The position numbers and the translations under genes were made by a program. A stretch of DNA of 64,000 bases from positions 186,001-250,000 of the forward strand of contig JAKNDB010000066.1 of the NCBI GenBank assembly GCA_024305405.1, read 5' to 3'. Under the pieces are notes generated by a model that did no database searches, was not told the origin of the DNA, and saw nothing but the letters and a program-made list of their open reading frames with translations. This document shows, in pieces, positions 25,567 to 44,254 of this stretch. How positions within the stretch are numbered: position 1 is the stretch's first letter; the number at the start of each line of letters is the position of its first letter. The stretch is from Dirofilaria immitis (Eukaryota; Nematoda; Chromadorea; Rhabditida; Onchocercidae).

Positions 25567-26802
25567 TGACGTTTTACTAATTATATAACTTTTTACTCAT
25601 TTCTTGTTCGAGATCCCAATAAGATTTTCATCATGATAATATAATGAATGGATGGATGACTCTGCATGTAGCTTACAATTTATCACGGGATTTTTTTATG
25701 GCACTTGAAAATTAACTGCTTTGAGTTTTTGATGGTAAATTGATAAGTTTACGGTAGTGCATGAATAATTCTTTATTCTCCATCCTTTTTCCTATATTAA
25801 GAGGTGAACCTAGTTTCCTGTATGTAATTACTTATAAGTAGTTAATATTTTGACTTTTTGTCTTTGAAACCAAACTAGTGATTTTGACTGATTTGTATTG
25901 AAAATTTTAATAGCTTCAAATTATTCGGGATGTTGTCTAAACTTTTTCTTTGGCACTGAAAATGCAGCTTTTTTGCTATTATCATCTTTAAAATCGTTCT
26001 AAAGTAGTTATGAATTTAGAAAGACCAGTAATAAAGATAATAGTTATATTGTCAAATATATATGTATATGTGGAAGAGAAAAGTAAATGTATTTCAGTGG
26101 AACTATGCACCAGATTCAACAATTCTAATTAATATTTAAATAAAATCCATATATTAGTTTTCGTTCTAGTAATGCTTATTCGATTAATAAATTCGATCCG
26201 TTAAATAAATCTGTTAGTGCTGGCTGCATCCGATAATTGTTTTTGCATTTTTGTTTAATTTTAATTCATGAATGTTCATGATTTCTTTTCGTTGTTCGAA
26301 TTTTTGAGAAATGATTTATCTCGTTTACCTTATTTCCAACGAACATTGCAGAGTTGGATTTTCAATAAGAAAATCAATATTTCAAGCAAGTCTATCAATA
26401 TTTTCGGAATTTTCTGTAGCTTGTATCGGAATTCTAAGCGACGTTTTTATTTTCGTAGAATTTGACTAAACTCCTTCATTACAGTAGCCATTGTAGTACT
26501 TAATCATAACCGGCTATGTTACCAAAAGCATTTGCGAATTTTAGGATTAAAAAACAGTTGATTCTGTATATTGCTGGCTTGATTCTATACGATGCTGGCT
26601 ATTTGATGGATTCGTATAATTACCTCAAATTAATAATTGTGTAAAATAAGATAGATTAGTTATTTCAGAGAAGTGGCAGTAAACTATGTTTTTGTGTATT
26701 ACGTCATTGCAGTTCAGTTGAATGATGCGAAATTTCATGAGTGTTCGCTCAAATATTTGAATAAGTGCTATTTTTTTTAAGATTTTGAATGTCAATTTGA
26801 AA
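25567..26802. other. intergenic between KIN17 and PIN4
   Basis: About 1.2 kb between two same-strand genes. It contains AATAAA motifs near 26143 and 26183 that could end the KIN17 transcript. A small + frame at 26268-26465 has no family features. The spacing is larger than in a tight worm operon, but polycistronic transcription cannot be excluded. Confidence 0.4.
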
Positions 26803-27550
26803 ATGCCATCAAAAAAGGTGGCAGTAAGAACGCTGTAGATAGTGGCGCTTCGAAAAAGGCAATGTAGAAAGAAGGAATCCAAACGCGGTACTGCAATCAA
26901 AGTTAGACATATTTTATGCGAAAAACAGGTAAATTTTCCTAAAATTTTCGATTTTCCTGGCTTTTTAAAACTTAGCTTCATGAATGTTATGCTACTTTTA
27001 TTTTCCTTGGTTGATACATTTTTTCTAAACGGTATGATAATGATAACATATGAAAAGATATTGCAGAATAAAGCAATCGAAGCTATCGAGAAATTGAAAT
27101 CTGGTATGAAATTCAACGAAGTAGCTGCAAATTACAGTGAAGATAAAGCCAGATCGGGGTAACATTTACTGTTTTCAGTATTAGATCCAGATCTGGAAAT
27201 AAGAGATTCGTACTAAGTTTTAATTTCATTTATTACTCAAATGATATTGATAATGATAATGACAGGAGAGTACACTATTCCACTCGTTATATTGCTGAGA
27301 AGTAATTATTGTTGACTGAATGTGAAAATATGCTATCAGATTGAAATGTTTGGTTCATAATTGCTTGTATGAGTGGTTTGTATTAATTCAGGGTGATCTC
27401 GGTTGGATGACTCGTGGATCAATGGTTGGTGCATTCCAAGATGCCGCATTTGCTCTTCCAAACAGTACTGTTGATAATCCCGTTTATACTGATCCACCAG
27501 TGAGAACACAATTTGGTTATCATATTATCATGGTTGAAGCTAAGAAATGA
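26803..27550 (+). CDS. PIN4: PIN4 parvulin-type peptidyl-prolyl cis/trans isomerase
   Basis: Small parvulin isomerase (Par14/EPVH class, nucleus and pre-ribosome in other animals). Exons 26803-26928, 27067-27158 and 27392-27550. The N-terminus is a Lys/Gly/Ser-rich basic tail (MPSKK, then [14 protein letters not shown]) as in the family. The rotamase domain starts at [12 protein letters not shown], continues [20 protein letters not shown] and EDKARSG, and ends [42 protein letters not shown] and stop. This is almost residue-for-residue the animal PIN4 pattern, including the FGYHIIMVE end. The basic tail needs about three extra A bases in AAAAAA, AAAAA and AAA runs, and the exon 2/3 junction needs one more G, to hold a single frame. 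An AATAAA lies at 27782-27787. The long minus-strand open frame at 26625-27116 is its shadow. Confidence 0.93.
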
Positions 27551-29235
27551 CATTTTTTTTTGATTTTCTTCTTTTCTTGTGTTATAATTTTTTGATAAAG
27601 ACAAGAAATCTTTGAGGCTGTCAAATCATGCATGACTGCAACTACCGGAAATGATTGATATTTCGAATACATCAAAATGGATTTGTTGTGTTTTCTAGAA
27701 AAAAGGTGTATTTTCTATACGGATGCTAGAATCTTATCATTCCTTTACTTGTTATAACAAACTTATTGGAATTTTTAAAGCAATAAATCTTTATAGATCT
27801 AGAAATAGGTATATATAATTGGTCATATAAATTGACTAGGGATAATTTGGACTTCTTTAATTTTTCCGATCACATATTAGTGCTTCTAAAGCAATATATA
27901 TACATATATAAACGTCCGTTAATAACTTATCATAATATATTGAAATTTTTTTACATTCTCTTATTTATTTAGTTATAAGAGAATTTAAAATACAGTAAGT
28001 TGAAAATTGTTGTAGCAAACAAATAGAAATGAAAGGTAGCATATTACTCAACGTTAAATATCTAATCTATAAATCTATCCAGGTTGTTTAGCAGAAACCA
28101 GTGCTATATCATTTATAACATTAAACTAAAGACATAGTTGTTGATAAACTGATTCATTTTTTCATAACCACCAATTTTCCAACTTAGAAATGGATTTCTT
28201 TGCCCGCCCCCGTTTTCACTAATGGATCCATTTATACATACTCCCGATGCTTTCATTTGCCCTTTCGAAAATAAATATGTTATCTTTTAAAAGTACCATT
28301 GGGTTCGGAATACATCAAATGTTATGCCATTATATCATCAGACAATCAATCCTATACTACTGTAATAAATTCTTGGTTAATATTTATAAGTCGAGGAGAT
28401 TGTTTAGAGCGATCATTTAAATATTTACCAATAACTGATAATGATGGATTTTTTTCTAATGTGGTTGTGAAGATAATGAAGGAATATTTCCATTCTTCAA
28501 AACTTCAGCCAAAATTACATTTGAAGGTCTGAAAATTTGATAAAATCCTGATCCCAATGATTAGTGATAATGTGATCTGCAAAAATTGCGTTATATGTCT
28601 TTTACTCTTGTATATATTCTTTGAATAAGAATGATTTATATTTATTGCACTCATATGATTCGATAAGTACCCCATGAACGCAACGAAATCATTACAAAAA
28701 TAGGTAAACTGATCGATTGTTGTGATATTCTCTCAAAATACTATTTTTATTTGGTTTTATTTCTTGAGTAAATAAATGAAGAGAATTGTTTACCAAGACA
28801 AGTTTTTTTTTCTTTTAATTTATCAAACAAGATACTAATGAATTCGGGATAAATTTGAGAGATACCATTACTATGCTTGAGCTTCTTTTCGCATTAGCAT
28901 TGATGTCATTCATTTATTTATTATGATTATTCTCAAATAGATGAGATCTTTTCCAGAACCGTATAGTGAAATATAATTTTTAAAAAGAAAGAAAAAAAGT
29001 CTAAATTGTTAACTTTCAATTTTGATCGTCATATTATCTCCGTGGATTAAATCGAACATCCGTAATACATCGTTTATTGATTTGGACAATTATGAGACAA
29101 CTTCAATCAACAACTACTGTAAGTTTATTTATTGATAATCCTTACTTCTTACTTTATTCCTCTACTTACTTGCCACTATTAGAAATTATGAAAAAAAAAT
29201 CTTTTTTTTATATATTTTTAAGCAAAGAAGTAGGA
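27551..29235. other. unassigned stretch between PIN4 and the 44-bp satellite
   Basis: Includes the PIN4 3' UTR. A GC-richer patch at about 28195-28262 (contains CCCGCCCCCG) and an open + frame at 28299-28532 have no recognisable features. The rest is AT-rich. Confidence 0.4.
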
Positions 29236-29240
29236 ATAAG

Positions 29241-30159
29241 TATTCATAAGTAATTAAATAAATATTTATAAATAATTAAATATGTATTCATAAGTAATTA
29301 AATAAATATTTATGAATAATTAAATATGTATTCATAAGTAATTAAATAAATATTTATGAATAATTAAATATGTATTCATAAGTAATTAAATAAATATTTA
29401 TAAATAATTAAATATGTATTCATAAGTAATTAAATAAATATTTATGAATAATTAAATATGTATTCATAAGTAATTAAATAAATATTTATAAATAATTAAA
29501 TATGTATTCATAAGTAATTAAATAAATATTTATAAATAATTAAATATGTATTCATAAGTAATTAAATAAATATTTATGAATAATTAAATATGTATTCATA
29601 AGTAATTAAATAAATATTTATAAATAATTAAATATGTATTCATAAGTAATTAAATAAATATTTATAAATAATTAAATATGTATTCATAAGTAATTAAATA
29701 AATATTTATAAATAATTAAATATGTATTCATAAGTAATTAAATAAATATTTATGAATAATTAAATATGTATTCATAAGTAATTAAATAAATATTTATGAA
29801 TAATTAAATATGTATTCATAAGTAATTAAATAAATATTTATAAATAATTAAATATGTATTCATAAGTAATTAAATAAATATTTATAAATAATTAAATATG
29901 TATTCATAAGTAATTAAATAAATATTTATAAATAATTAAATATGTATTCATAAGTAATTAAATAAATATTTATAAATAATTAAATATGTATTCATAAGTA
30001 ATTAAATAAATATTTATGAATAATTAAATATGTATTCATAAGTAATTAAATAAATATTTATGAATAATTAAATATGTATTCATAAGTAATTAAATAAATA
30101 TTTATAAATAATTAAATATGTATTCATAAGTAATTAAATAAATATTTATGAATAATTAA
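29241..30159. repeat. 44-bp AT-only-like satellite, about 21 copies
   Basis: Head-to-tail copies of a 44-bp unit that includes TAATTAAATAAATATTTAT, then A or G, then AATAATTAAATATGTATTC and ATAAG. Copies are otherwise essentially identical. The single variable base reads, in order: A G G A G A A G A A A G G A A A A G G A G. The near-identity suggests recent expansion or continuing homogenisation. Confidence 0.95.
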
Positions 30160-31673
30160 CTGCTCATTAAGTTTTCTTCTCATAACATTTATTAATTTAC
30201 ATTTTTATTAGTTTTCATATGAAAATTATTTAAATTTTTGCATAATATATATTTACGTTTCATATCAAAAAATTTTTATACTATTCTTATAAATTTTTCT
30301 TCACATTATTTTCCAAAACCTAAAAACATATTCATACATCTGATTTGAAATATTTTATATTATCATATATAACTGATAAGCACCTTATATTTACATAAAG
30401 ATAAAAAAATAGAATAATTTGGAGACATGAAGAGAATTGATTTATAATGCTTTGTATGAATTAATTATATTGATGATTACTAAATGATAAAGTCAATATT
30501 TGATTGATTCGCTTCCAGGGACTATTCGATCTTCTTGATGTTCCAATCCGAGATATCTCTTTTTTCTTGTTTGCTTCTAATTAAATTAATTAGAAATCAA
30601 GTTTGGCTGCTCTCTTTCCAACTTTCTTTCCTAATGATAATTTTAATGCGTTTACCAGCGAAGACTGAGACTACTCTTCGAGATTGCTGCCAATTTGTTT
30701 TTGAATGAGTCATAAATGTATTTTTTACTTACAGTAAAATGAAAATAGCATAGCTGCTCCTTGCTCTATAATAAAAGATTAGTTTACTACTTCTCATTAT
30801 TTCAATAATCATGGTGAAAATAAATGATCATTCTCGAGACCATGATAAAATTATTGGATGATAATTAATTTTATCTTTTACTTTCATCGACATGATTATT
30901 ATTAATCTTGGCTATATCACTTCCGATGATATTTATTTAAATGAATGAATATTTGAATGAGAATATATTAATATGAATAATTGATGAAAGTACAAAACGA
31001 AGAAGTTGATAATATGTAAGCTATATAATCAATCACTTATAGCTAGCTGCTAATTATTTAATGAATAAGTTAAATAAGTAAAAGGAAAGAGAAAAGTAGC
31101 TATGGTATTTTTAACTATTACTACTATTACTACTTATACACTACTACTTATACTCATTATCATTTAGATATGATGGTAATCAATATATTTAGCCAAAGAA
31201 TTGCTTGAAGTTCAACTTTGAATAAATCTGCCTGAAATTTAAGAATCGCATCCGATAGTATTCACAGTAACATTTTATCAATTCGTTGCTTGTCGTTGTC
31301 GTTTTACGATCCATCACTTTTTTATCGTAATAAAAGTTATCGATATTCTATATTCTATCGCAATAAAATATTCACCATTAAGCGAATCTATTGGATCAAT
31401 TATTTCCTTCCACATTGATATTTATTTATTTATTTTAATTACTTACAGTAATAATGGAATTATTACTGTAAGTAAAGGTAGTTTATATTTAAGCATAATA
31501 TATGTATTCGCATATAAAATCATCAACACTTAAAAGCTGTTTAACTTACATGTGATTGAATTTTATTAGATATTTCGATCTGGCCAGTTACTGTTATGAA
31601 ATCATTTCTCATCTTTCATATCATAAAATTCCATTTCAATTTTAAATTTCAATTAAACACATTAATATTTCAG
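30160..31673. other. unassigned AT-rich stretch upstream of the IQ-motif exons
   Basis: Probably intron or upstream sequence of the following + strand gene. It contains the 17-bp hairpin at 31439-31475; no exon could be recognised. Confidence 0.4.
31439..31475. repeat. perfect 17-bp inverted repeat (hairpin)
   Basis: TTACTTACAGTAATAAT, a 3-base spacer (GGA), then the exact reverse complement. It lies 200 bp upstream of the first IQ exon. Confidence 0.85.
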
Positions 31674-32671
31674 GCTCCATCATCGAATTCTCGAATTTTT
31701 ATAGGTTGTACAGTAATCGATATAATTATTAGGCAGCGTCAAGCAGCTACAACTATACAGGTTGTTATCGTCTAAGTATTCTAGGCTTATTTTTATTTAT
31801 TTTAGATGAAACGAAAATTTATTTCTATTTCTTTCACATCGATTGTTTTAAGCGAGCTTATCGAATTCATTTGGCGCAAAAGGAATTGAAAAATTACGTT
31901 TAGAAGCAAATGAAAAGACGAAGGCAGCTTGTATGATACAGGTAATTCAGTTTAGGCGAAGGTAAATTGCCACGAGAATAATAATTGTAGAACTGATGGT
32001 GACATTTCTTTATAAATTTCTCTCCCGTTACTTCAAAATAAAGGAGTAAAGATTACTAATTTCAAAATATTTTTTTCGGTAGCAGAAAACATTATATCTC
32101 GCGCTTGGAAAAATCTAAAGTAACCTAGCTTATCTAGCAGATATTATTTTCTAAGATATAAGCAAATTTTCGATCATAAATTTATCATATCCTGAACTCA
32201 GTCTATTATTAATTGTTATAAACTTTTATGATTCTTGTAAAGTTAAAGCTATTTCCTTCTGCTATCCGCAATATATTTGCATAGTCATAATGAAACCTTT
32301 CTACGTTTTAATAAAATCTTTTCAGAGATACTATCGAGATTATATTGACCATAAGAAACGACAAAGATATCAAAGAGCAGTAATCCTCCTACAGGTGGCA
32401 TTTATTCCATTCTAATAGCGACCAAGTAACTTGCAGTTTGATAAGTACCACTAATGAAAACTTATTTTGAAGTTGTGAATTTGAACGATCTTTCCATATT
32501 CTTGTGTTTTCTTTCTTATTTTGCTGAAAGGAATCACAGACTTTTGATCAAATTTAATTCCAGAGTCGAGTTCGTGGTTATTTGGCACGAATGCAGTATC
32601 AGAACATGCGTCGGAATGCCATACGAAATAATATTCCGTCATATAAATCAAAAACCTTTCTTTACATTTAA
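31674..32671 (+). CDS. IQ-motif (calmodulin-binding) protein, C-terminal exons; possibly CAMTA-like
   Basis: Four exons: 31674-31760, 31853-31941, 32326-32394 and 32564-32671 (stop TAA). Joined, they give three IQ motifs: QAATTIQ/RAYRIHLAQK, KAACMIQ/RYYRDYIDHKK and AVILLQ/SRVRGYLARMQ. Every intron falls directly after the Gln of the IQ dipeptide (LQ in the third). IQ motifs bind calmodulin or related EF-hand proteins. The KAACxIQRYYRxY sequence resembles the IQ array of CAMTA transcription activators, but myosin-like or other IQ proteins remain possible, since no CG-1 or ankyrin domain is visible. One A is apparently missing in the second exon (LAQK to GIEKLRLEANEKT), and the first exon also changes frame before RQRQAATTIQ. 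The gene's 5' part is not identified. Confidence 0.65.
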
Positions 32672-33946
32672 AAGAATGCTCGCCTTTCCATCTCGATTCA
32701 AATCAAACAGATGTAATCATTGGACTTCGTATAGCTTAAAAACAAAACAAAAACATAATTGGAGAGAAAAAGTGCTCTTCCTGCTGCAATGCCTTAATTA
32801 ACCTTAGTCCTAATAATAAAACGATAAATATCCAGTTGCTGATTCAATTAGCAGTCTAATCATTTCGTCTCAATATCTGAATCCTTGATGTCATCCATTA
32901 TTCATTTTCTCCACAACTGAAAGATGATTGTTTCTCGTTTTCATTCAATAAAATGTATTTTATCGCGTAACAATTCAGAAAAATATAAAAAAAAAGGAGA
33001 TCCAATATTATACAAAGCTTTAATTAAAGTAATAGCAATCAATTTCACAACGAATTCAAAAAAAAATCCCATTTAGAATAAATTACGTAATAAACTACTA
33101 TCGATAACAGATGTAAAAAAACGAGAGGAATAGGTAACTTCATTTTATCTTCATCCTTAATAAACTTACATTAGAATAATATTCATTCCTTGATTTTATT
33201 AATTCGCTTCAGTTTCCTATACTAAGCAATCACAAAAATTAGCATAATGAAAATAAATCTGCATAAATTTTTTTAAAATGTAGATAGAATTAAACATTAT
33301 TCCAGTAAATAACTATCTAGGAAGTATGAACAAGTATTTAACAGTATTTACATATCCTATTTATCATTCAAATATTTTTCTTCATTCTTCTCTGAGTTTC
33401 CGAAAATCGTGACTGAAATAGGTATTAAAAAAACAATATACAGAACATTATCACCAAACAAACCAATGGCGCAGTAATTATGAGGAATTTGGTTAAGATT
33501 AAAGACAGAAGCTAATAAAACTCAATATCATAGCTTTAAATTAAATCGCTGTCTAGAAAAATATAGTAAAATCATGATTTTACGGAACGTTTCAAAATTT
33601 CAACTATACGGATTTGAATAAGTGAATTTCTCACTAAAAAAAAACATAATAAATGAGAGAAAGTTAAAATTTTGTTCATCATAGATGAATACCAATAAAG
33701 GGAAAATGAAACAAGCAAAAGAAAGCACAGAAAAAGCAGTTTTGAAAATAGAAATTTATTGTCCTACAGTGATAATGATATATAACTAAAATTTCCAACG
33801 ACAAAAACATATATTATTTAATAACTTCTTGCAGCTTATAAACGTTTTTAGTTCCTAAAAATTTTAAAATACCAAAACAAAATTTCAAATAATTCGTTCA
33901 TAAATCATGACCAGTAGCATTTTTCAACCAAAAATTTATTGTAAGT
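32672..33946. other. intergenic between convergent genes
   Basis: Separates the + strand IQ gene from the minus-strand GPR107 gene; both 3' ends point into it. AT-rich. AATAAA on the minus strand appears 7 nt after the GPR107 stop (TTTATT at 33935-33940). No other feature seen. Confidence 0.5.
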
Positions 33947-39413
<5,467 letters not shown>

Positions 39414-41071
39414 AACTTTTCCACACTCTGAAAAAAAATTCAGTTAGAAAAATAAGCCAAAATATTCATAAATACAATACGTTTCACTATGTCAATTACT
39501 TACGGTCAATTTGAGTGAGAATCCTAAACTGAGAATCAAATCTGATTGAGTTTTTAGAATAGATACCTGTCGACAGGTAAGAGAAAAGAAAAAGCAAAAC
39601 ATTAGATATACATGCATATATCCCATCTCACACAAGGTTATTCGTTCATTATGCGGTCCGTCCAACGTTAATCGAGAACTGCGTTCGACACATCAAAAGA
39701 GTTATTTTGAAAAATTCTGGGAATTATTCGAAAATGTTCGAGTTTTATATTTATGAATCCGGATTTTCAAATTTCTAATTATCAAGCCCATAAGTTCAAA
39801 CTAATAATCATTAAGTTAAGCCATTAAATTTTGTAATTCTATAATAGTTCAGATATGTTATGTAATAAAATCTTGAGCCAGAAATGAATAATTTTATTTT
39901 TCCCTCTTTCATCCCTTTTTTTTCTCTCTGATACTTTGCACTTAACTATCAATCCACGTTTCAAATGGTTATTGGTGTAGTCTAAAGACAGACTAGGCCT
40001 CTAATTGAAATTCTAGCATAATTGGGATAGATATAAAAGCAAAACAATGAGAATGCATATTGTATAACTGAACAAACAAAATCATCTTAAAATGCTCAGG
40101 CGCAAAAATTATTATAAATTTTATTATTTTATAACTCTAAATGTTAGTCTAATAATCGATGACCGAATTAAACATTCCAATTCAGAGTATTGTGTGATTT
40201 TTATTTATGCAGTCACTTCACGTTATATAAGAAGCGTATGCAAATCACATTTAAGATTTAGATACATCTGATAACTCATTCATGGCATGATATACGCGAA
40301 ATCAAAGTTTACAAATGCGAATGACAGTATAAGAAAGCCGAATAATTAATGATTAACTTATAGAGTTTTAATTTTGATTGATAAAATGATGAAAATGTAG
40401 CAAATGATGTTATGTCACTTAGATAAGTTTTTTAAATGCAAATGTTCCGTTATAAAAATCATACAACAATATAAAATAAACAATTAATGGCAGTAGTGAT
40501 AAATTCAGCAGGACGTATATTTTATTCAAAAAACGTTCTGCTTCTCACATCGTCAAAACAAAAAAAAAAGTATACTAGTAGATGCATAAATTTATTATTA
40601 CCCGTATCACTTATAACTTATAACTGATAACAAACGTCATCATATATCAGTGACAATTGCAAAAATAGAAAAAACCAGAAATTTACCAGAGAATATAATA
40701 CGTTAACGCGAAGAGAATTCGAAAGAATTTTTCGAATGAAGAATCCTTCTACGAGTTAAAAACATAATATAGTTAAAATAAATGAATGTTCTTATTGCAA
40801 AATACATTGCAATATGATTATTAAAATTCTCTAGGTTAATAAAAATCAAATTCAACAAAACCGGAAGAACTGTGTTAAAAAGATAATAATGGAAATTCAA
40901 CTTTTCCCACCATCAATATTTATTTTTAATCCAGTTCAATTTTCTCTACTTCTTTATGCCTTTTTTTAAATCATAACAGCTATTCAAAAGGAGAATCATC
41001 TCTTAAGTTGATATCTCTCTGGAATTGGTAGAGACACAGGCAATTAAAAAATTAAGTTCCAGCTTTATACA
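39414..41071. other. intergenic, GPR107 promoter side and PINCH 3' side
   Basis: GC-richer sequence at 39570-39710 (includes CTGTCGACAGGT and GCGGTCCGTCCAACG) lies just upstream of the GPR107 start and may be its promoter/5' UTR. The rest is AT-rich. TTTATT at 40919-40924 could be the minus-strand AATAAA of the PINCH gene. An open minus frame at 40703-40900 has no features. Confidence 0.4.
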
Positions 41072-44000
41072 TCATCTTCTGTAGATATTTGTTTGCTGCT
41101 GGACTGGACTAGTGGATCGCCTTTGCAACATCGTTTTGTTTCGCTCATTTTCCAAATCTCGTTCTTTCAAACTGTCGCTGATTCTCTTTTTCAATTCCGT
41201 TGGAAAACGATCGTAACAACGTTTACATGTTGGTTTCATATCAAACTCATAAAATTTTGTTCTAAAATTTTATAAATAGCATTTCGAAACGGATAGAAAA
41301 TTGCTCTTCTACATTGAAAACCATTTTTCATTAAAGTGGAAAAGGATGAATGCGCTGGATTTTATCCAGCGCAAGAATTCAGTGATCAAAACTGACTTTC
41401 TAACTCTTCCTTTTTCCTCATCATTTAAGGCAAATCTTTAAACTATTATACTTAATTATCAATATCTCAATTCTTATCAAAAAAGCATAAATCATACGAT
41501 GTAAAACTAAAATACAGACGAAACTACTGTTACTGGAATTGTACTTCAGACTTCCTCTCTTATGCATAAAATTTATCAAAATTTAAACAAAGATATAAAT
41601 GCAAAGAGGAAATTAAAAAGAAAAAAACGTTTCAAAAAATCATCATACTTGTGATCCATTCTTTTATCGCAAAGACTGCAACCAAAACAATCAACACACC
41701 AAGCTTTATTAAGCGCTTGAAATACTTCACCGCTACATACTTTAGCACATTTGAAACAAACATTGCCGTATAGCTAAACTTCAGTATTTTCAAACCGATA
41801 ATACAACCTTGGAGTAACAACGAATCTGTATTTAACAGATTCCAAAAAATTATATATAGTGGGTATTATTGTTTGAGAAATAACCGATAGTACAATTTAT
41901 ACATTATGGTAATGAAAAATATTAGAATAAATCGAGCTTTTATATTCAAGGACAGGATATTCAAAAAATACATGATATAAAGGATAGAAAAAATTAAACA
42001 AAGGGAAGGAATATTTAGTAAATAACTGAAAAACTAACCTTATGATAATGTTGCTCGCAGTAAGCCAATCCTTTCTTCTCGTAATGACGATGACCAAGAA
42101 ATGGTTTTTCACAAACGGCGCAAACAAAATGCTGTAATTTTTTTATTTTTTTTCTTTTTATGAAATTATTATTTAAAATCATAGTACGACATATGCAAAT
42201 TACAACAATAAAGTAAGAATGCAAGACAACGAAAACGATTCCAAAATAATGAATAACTATCGTAAAAATCCAATGATATGTTCAAACCTCAACATGCCAA
42301 TTTTGCCTAATGCAGTAACTACACGTTCCTCAATCGGTTTATGGCATGCGCCACATATTGGAATACCCATTGTATCATGGCATCGCAAACAATACAATTC
42401 TCCACCGATTTCACGTGAATTCGTATCTAATTCCACACTAAAGAATGTAATTCAGCATATTTTTCGGTATCAGCAGAGCATAAAATAAGAATGTCATTTA
42501 TTTCATCCTGAATGTAAAAAAATTAAAACAGCAGGTCTCAAAGTATTTAAGAGATTAATTTTTCGCTTCTTCACTCATTCATTTGAAATTTGACTGAAGT
42601 TAAACGTTGTTTCATAAGTTAAAAAGTACCCGCAAAGTTTGCATTTAAAATGATATGGATGGAAACTATCGCCATGATATTTAATATGGCCACCATCTTC
42701 AATAATGCCTTTGCATTTATGGCATACGTAACGACCACGACCTGCTTCTTTTTCTCGTTCATTACATTCACGACAAAGTGCTCTGAACTCATTAGAGAAA
42801 TATTATAGATTCTTTCCACAATAGTTTTGCGCCTTTACTAAGTATTATAAGATATCTAAAATAATGCATGCATATCATTACAATTATCGTAATAAGTATC
42901 GCATTTCATTTCAAGACTTAAGAAAAATTCTGCAATTTCAGTTCAATAATAAAAATTTAAGAAAAATCCTGTAATTTCAATTCGAGAATGAATTCAAATA
43001 CACCTTCCACAATTTCTTAAGAATCCGATATCAGCAAGTTCCTTGTTACATAATTCGCATCGAAAACATTGCGGATGCCAATTAGCGTTCATTGCTTTTA
43101 TTACACGTCCCACAATAAATTCATCTAAACACTACGAATAAATAATAATTTTCTTAATGTCTGACATTAAATTTACTTTTAGTTTTTGTATGTGTTTACG
43201 ATATCGTTTTGACGTCATCTTTCATCGAATACAACACCGATAATTAAAGATAAAAGCAGAAAAAAACTTTTAGATATTTGTGGGTATAAAAAAGAAACAA
43301 TATTTCAACTAATATATCAATCCTTTGTATCAAAATATCTGATAGCAAATGGAAAACATACTACATTTGTTGCAGCATGGCGCATATAATACGTGGAAGT
43401 CATGCTCACAGTATTTTCGTCCGTCAAATTCAAAATATATGCCATCTGGAAACGGCTCGAAGCACTGCGAGCAACTGAAATATATCCACACGACAGTAGA
43501 AGTATAAGATAATAATATAAAAGAAAATATGCGTAAAAAAACTTATCAATTTTCAAAAGATGCTATGAGAGAAGAGAGGATGATTAAATGCATAAGACAA
43601 ATCATATTTCTAAGGATATTGTACAATACAACTTTTTAGCTTAAATTTTTTCCAATAATTCAAATTATCGCGCTGAATATCAGATACGAGAAATGAAAAA
43701 CAAGAGCTCCTGCAAGTTTTTACTCATTAGATTTATAATAAGATTAGGTTAGCATAGCTAATAAACATATTTCTTTAACGATCATAAAGTTCTTATTCAA
43801 TCAGCAGGAAGCTACCAATAGACAAAAATAAAACAGGATAAATAAGTAACAAACCAAAGCATCACTTATCAATATCTCAGATTTCTAATAAGAGCGACTG
43901 AGATAGAAGTTTTCATTCAAATATTAACAAAGCAAAATAAAACTTCATATATAATTTGTAATTTCATACGTATAAATAACCTGACAATTTCGGAGATTTA

Positions 44001-44254
44001 AGAACTAAAGGTGAAAATTATCTAATAAAATAATAAAAATTTTTTTAACGTACTATGAAATTTTTTTCAGAACAAAAATTAGTGCATACAAAATATCGAG
44101 CTTACACGAAGCAGTCAGAATGCCATACTTGTCCGGAGGAATTTACAATCTGTTCATTCAAATCGAAGCCATCATGACACCGCACACATGTCAGATTCTC
44201 GAAACCAGAGCTCAAATCACCATTGATAGCACTATCCATTCCACCGCAGACCAT
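41072..44254 (-). CDS. unc-97: PINCH/UNC-97 five-LIM-domain adaptor
   Basis: LIM-only adaptor of integrin adhesion sites; partner of integrin-linked kinase, known in worm muscle attachment. Exons: 44254-44106, 43474-43362, 43124-43004, 42782-42630, 42437-42288, 42131-42039, 41773-41649 and 41261-41072. LIM1: [48 protein letters not shown]2: [31 protein letters not shown]3: [32 protein letters not shown]4: [37 protein letters not shown]5: [43 protein letters not shown]. The tail is basic ([15 protein letters not shown], then [16 protein letters not shown] and stop). All zinc ligands I can follow are present. Exon phases agree throughout, except that one A is missing in 42288-42437 before WHVE. 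The upstream ATG at 44254 is preferred; MDSAIN 15 nt later is an alternative. Confidence 0.95.
41351..41373. repeat. 10-bp GC-rich inverted repeat in a PINCH intron
   Basis: TGCGCTGGAT, 3-base spacer, ATCCAGCGCA. It is much more GC-rich than its surroundings, in the last intron of the PINCH gene. Function unknown. Confidence 0.7.

Noticed and set aside
26625..27116. Longest single open frame (163 codons, minus strand)
   Set aside because: It is antisense to the strongly conserved PIN4 exons and has no family features.
42219..42488. 89-codon + strand frame
   Set aside because: Shadow of PINCH LIM3/LIM4 exon on the opposite strand.
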